Source: an uncultured Bacteroidales bacterium (GTDB lineage Bacteria > Bacteroidota > Bacteroidia > Bacteroidales > Bacteroidaceae). Taken from it: DNA of 64,000 nucleotides. The notes beneath the pieces are model-generated. The model did not search any database and was not told the origin of the DNA. It worked only from the letters and a program-made list of their open reading frames with translations. A program made the translations under genes and the position numbers. The DNA is taken from assembly GCA_902798685.1 (NCBI GenBank), contig CADBXO010000003.1, positions 1 through 64,000 on the forward strand, written 5' to 3'. Below, piece after piece: positions 61,855 to 64,000 of the stretch (position 1 is the first letter of the stretch; each line of letters begins with the position of its first letter).

Positions 61855-62469
61855 ATGAATCACAATCCATTGCTGCCATTTCTTGTTGAGGGCCGGATAG
61901 AGGCCGGATGTGATGAAGCCGGACGCGGCTGTCTGGCCGGACCGGTCTATGCCGCCGCAGTGATCCTGCCGCCGGATTTCAGCAATGAACTGCTGAATGA
62001 CTCCAAGCAGCTAACCGAGAAACAGCGTTATGCGTTAAGGCCGATAATTGAGAAGGAGGCGCTGGCATGGGCTGTGGGAACAGTTGACAATATGGAGATT
62101 GATAAGATAAACATACTCAAGGCGTCATTCACGGCCATGCATCGGGCCATAGACCAGCTTAAGCTCCGCCCGCAGCATCTGCTCATAGACGGCAACCGTT
62201 TCATTCCTTACCCAGGCATTCCTCACACCACCATCGTAAAGGGTGACGGCAAGATGATGTCCATTGCGGCCGCATCGGTCCTGGCCAAGACCTACCGTGA
62301 CGATTTTATGAATAAGATAGCCCTTGAGTATCCCCAGTATGACTGGCTGGAGAACAAGGGCTATCCTACAAAGAAACACCGCGACGCCATTAAGCAATAC
62401 GGGACCACTCCGTATCACCGCATGTCATTCAACCTTTTGGGTGACGGCCAACTGTCTTTTGATTTCTGA
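61855..62469 (+). CDS. rnhB: Ribonuclease HII
   Basis: 204 residues, normal length. [14 protein letters not shown] contains the DEAGRG active-site motif; LIDGN, KGDGK and [12 protein letters not shown] follow with the remaining acidic and Ser/Lys residues; HRMSF lies near the end. It cuts the RNA strand of RNA-DNA hybrids and at single ribonucleotides in DNA. Convergent with the fimbrillin gene, 9 bases apart. Confidence 0.97.
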   Translation: MNHNPLLPFLVEGRIEAGCDEAGRGCLAGPVYAAAVILPPDFSNELLNDSKQLTEKQRYALRPIIEKEALAWAVGTVDNMEIDKINILKASFTAMHRAIDQLKLRPQHLLIDGNRFIPYPGIPHTTIVKGDGKMMSIAAASVLAKTYRDDFMNKIALEYPQYDWLENKGYPTKKHRDAIKQYGTTPYHRMSFNLLGDGQLSFDF

Positions 62470-62478
62470 TACGGGTGA

Positions 62479-63543
62479 TCAGATGGTCACTTTGAAGCGG
62501 TAGACTTTTCCGTTCTCAAGCGTGAGCTTGCGTGGGATGGTTTTAGCCATGTCGCATCCGGGGAATACGGTGACACTGTTCCGGCGTTCCTCCTCATCAT
62601 CGTAATAGTTTCCGCCGAACTGGAAGTGCAACTCATAACCTGCCTCCAGATCTCTGTCAAAACGGACGGGTACAAAGAAAGTCTTTTCAACCACATCTTC
62701 GTCTATCAGGCATAAATCGCTGTTGTTGCCGGAGTCGAGAAGATAATAATCCATCGGTCCCCTTTCTATTGTGAAGGGATTTCCGGTATAGGAACCGGTT
62801 GTCACATCCAAACCGGAAAACCGGACAAATACCGGGTCACCGTTTACTCCCCATTCTTCCTCTTCTTCATTGTCAGGATCTACAACCTTGATACGGATTG
62901 AGTTGATCCTTGCCTGGTCGAAAGGTGAGCCGGGAGGCGCTTCATACGGAAAATTCCTGAGGGTTACCTCGATGCGGAATACGCTCATCTGGTGCTTCAT
63001 GTACACATGGGCTTGGTCTCCGGAAATATTAACCTCACCCAACATAAGATCGACGTCCGATATGGACTCTGTATCGTTATCCTGCAGGGCACCTGAGGCG
63101 GTAGACAGGCTTCTCATGTAAATGGTCGGGGAGCCCTCTCTCACACCGTCAAATATCGAATTACCAGCATATGAGTCAACGGGCGGATAGAGGCAGATTA
63201 TCTTGTCTCCTTCATTTCCGGTCCAGCATCCGGAGAATTCCGCCTTCTTGCGGCCTCTTTCGCCTGTTGAAAAGAACTGGTCAATTGCAGTTATACCGTA
63301 TTGGTTGAAAGATACTACTGTGATATTCTCTTCATCGTCCCAGTATCCTTTCAGTATGTCATCCTCGTATTCATACATAGTCTTGGTGGACGGAGAGGAT
63401 TGCAGGGAGGCCTGTATGGTCATGGGAACGCCAACCTTTTTTTCAGGTTCCGGTTCCTGGGCTACGGACATGGCTTTCTGACAACTGGTCATCAGGACTG
63501 CGGTAAAGGCCGCTAATGTAAGGATTGTATTTATGTGTTTCAT
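62479..63543 (-). CDS. Fimbrillin-family lipoprotein
   Basis: 354 residues from the ATG at 63543, which gives a lipoprotein signal MTSC with Cys21; the longer frame to 63630 lies over the small peptide gene. The mature part has VPMTIQASLQSSPSTKTMYE, WDDEENITVVSF, and GRKKAEFSGCWTGNEGDKIICLYPP, typical of the fimbrillin (Mfa/FimA-like) N-terminal beta-sandwich in Bacteroidales, and ends LTLENGKVYRFKVTI. Likely a surface pilin or related lipoprotein. A 41-residue ORF lies 19 bases upstream on the same strand. Confidence 0.85.
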   Translation of the reverse strand: MKHINTILTLAAFTAVLMTSCQKAMSVAQEPEPEKKVGVPMTIQASLQSSPSTKTMYEYEDDILKGYWDDEENITVVSFNQYGITAIDQFFSTGERGRKKAEFSGCWTGNEGDKIICLYPPVDSYAGNSIFDGVREGSPTIYMRSLSTASGALQDNDTESISDVDLMLGEVNISGDQAHVYMKHQMSVFRIEVTLRNFPYEAPPGSPFDQARINSIRIKVVDPDNEEEEEWGVNGDPVFVRFSGLDVTTGSYTGNPFTIERGPMDYYLLDSGNNSDLCLIDEDVVEKTFFVPVRFDRDLEAGYELHFQFGGNYYDDEEERRNSVTVFPGCDMAKTIPRKLTLENGKVYRFKVTI

Positions 63544-63562
63544 TTTTCGGACTGTTTTAAGT

Positions 63563-63688
63563 TTAAAAATCAAGTGACCAGCCTGCATCAAAATCCGGTA
63601 CTTCGCCGCTGTCACATAGAACTCCTTCAAATCTCAACTCGATGACCTCCGTCGTAGGAGGATAGTACTTCTTCAAATCGTCTTTCAT
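63563..63688 (-). CDS. Small 41-residue peptide upstream of the fimbrillin gene
   Basis: Start taken at the ATG at 63688 (MKDDLKKYYPPTTEVIELRF). The sequence has PPTTEVIELRFEGVLCDSG and ends in an acidic GEVPDFDAGWSLDF. Similar small ORFs (a TEVIEL-like start, a single Cys before a Ser/Gly, an acidic aromatic tail) often precede fimbrillin-type genes in Bacteroidales as I recall. No signal peptide or known domain. Same strand as the fimbrillin gene, so probably co-transcribed. Confidence 0.65.
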   Translation of the reverse strand: MKDDLKKYYPPTTEVIELRFEGVLCDSGEVPDFDAGWSLDF

Positions 63689-63760
63689 AATTTTTTGCGA
63701 TGTTATAACAAGGCGCAGCACACAAAAAAGGACATAAACGGTGCTGCTGTTTTCGGGATA

Positions 63761-63768
63761 CAAAAATA
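63761..63768 (-). promoter_or_regulatory. -7 box for the small peptide/fimbrillin unit
   Basis: TATTTTTG on the minus strand, 72 bases before the small ORF start. Confidence 0.35.
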
Positions 63769-63810
63769 ATGTTTTTCGGCGAACAAGACCCCAGTGTCAA
63801 TCTGATTCTT

Positions 63811-63818
63811 TACATTTG
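63811..63818 (+). promoter_or_regulatory. -7 box for the last lipoprotein gene
   Basis: TACATTTG ends 7 bases before the ATG at 63826. Confidence 0.4.
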
Positions 63819-63825
63819 TATCACT

Positions 63826-64000
63826 ATGCGTAAGGATATTATATTGGCGGCTCTGATTATTACACTTCTGGCTTCATGCGCAGAATTTGACGAGCTGTTC
63901 GGAAAGGACGACAAACTGAAGGCGGGAACCGCATCGACCGCCGTTACTGACGACGGTCAGTTGTACAACATGGGTTTTGACCTATGGTGCTATGACGGCG
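63826..64000 (+). CDS. Lipoprotein, N-terminal part (3' end outside window)
   Basis: The frame from the ATG at 63826 is open to the window edge (58 codons). It begins with a lipoprotein signal (MRKDIILAALIITLLASC, Cys18) followed by AEFDELFGKDDKLKAG and a Gly/Asp/Tyr-rich segment (DDGQLYNMGFDLWCYDG). Too little is visible for family assignment; an exported surface lipoprotein is all that can be supported. Divergent from the fimbrillin unit. Confidence 0.75.
   Translation, partial: MRKDIILAALIITLLASCAEFDELFGKDDKLKAGTASTAVTDDGQLYNMGFDLWCYDG

Overview
The window is chromosomal DNA from a member of the order Bacteroidales (Bacteroidaceae/Prevotellaceae-like). The grounds are gene content (fimbrillin-type lipoproteins, DUF4270, DUF4906 and DUF5106 proteins, TonB-dependent receptors, a BlaI/M56-TonB pair, a glycogen locus beside panC-panD, and the mce/methylmalonyl-CoA decarboxylase operon of the succinate-propionate pathway), lipoprotein signals, the lack of obvious Shine-Dalgarno sequences, and many TAnnTTTG -7 promoter boxes typical of Bacteroidetes. 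Genes are dense on both strands. I saw no rRNA, tRNA, prophage, insertion sequence or CRISPR array.

Layout. 1-5764: end of a surface-structure operon (fimbrillin-like C-terminus, two tandem DUF4906-like lipoproteins ending in an FISUMP-like domain, a thioredoxin-like DUF5106 lipoprotein). 5871-7543: BlaI repressor and M56 peptidase-TonB protein, with a palindromic candidate operator before blaI. 7550-9791 (minus): a Fur-family regulator, a QueH-MTHFS fusion and an EFR1-type flavodoxin/ferredoxin protein. A TonB-dependent receptor diverges from this operon through overlapping promoters. 11834-22411: guaA, two unrecognised surface proteins, ridA, a TPR protein/nucleoside phosphorylase/mnmE operon, a DMT-family membrane protein and a fused Nfn-like oxidoreductase. 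22573-30642: the glycogen block (debranching enzyme, GT4 synthase, GH57 protein, DUF4270 lipoprotein, a glycogen-synthase N-domain protein) and panC-panD. 30688-34986: mce, mmdA, gamma subunit, a doubly biotinylated carrier and the sodium pump beta subunit.

34987-35339 has no gene and holds a three-copy 83-bp tandem array. It is followed by an unrecognised secreted protein, a frameshifted DUF6273-like gene, a beta-propeller lipoprotein, a secreted nuclease and a GH10 xylanase with a low-complexity insertion. metE is divergent from an Lrp/AsnC regulator.

The most interesting region is 44319-51983 on the minus strand. Seven closely packed genes encode a small kinase-like phosphotransferase, an orphan NMT1/THI5-type periplasmic binding protein, a membrane sensor carrying both a SpoIIE phosphatase and an RsbW-like ATPase, a K+/H+ antiporter, a STAS antagonist, a (p)ppGpp synthetase and an HD-type alarmone hydrolase. 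This looks like a sensory partner-switching circuit joined to ion homeostasis and second-messenger turnover.

52048-64000: a second TonB-dependent receptor, a nitroreductase, a DUF2520 protein, kdsC, maf, a duplicated GH43-CBM6 enzyme, a DUF2279 protein, rnhB, a fimbrillin-family lipoprotein with a 41-residue companion peptide, and the start of another lipoprotein gene at the edge. At least five related hairpin repeats, most of them directly at gene 3' ends, are spread through the window.
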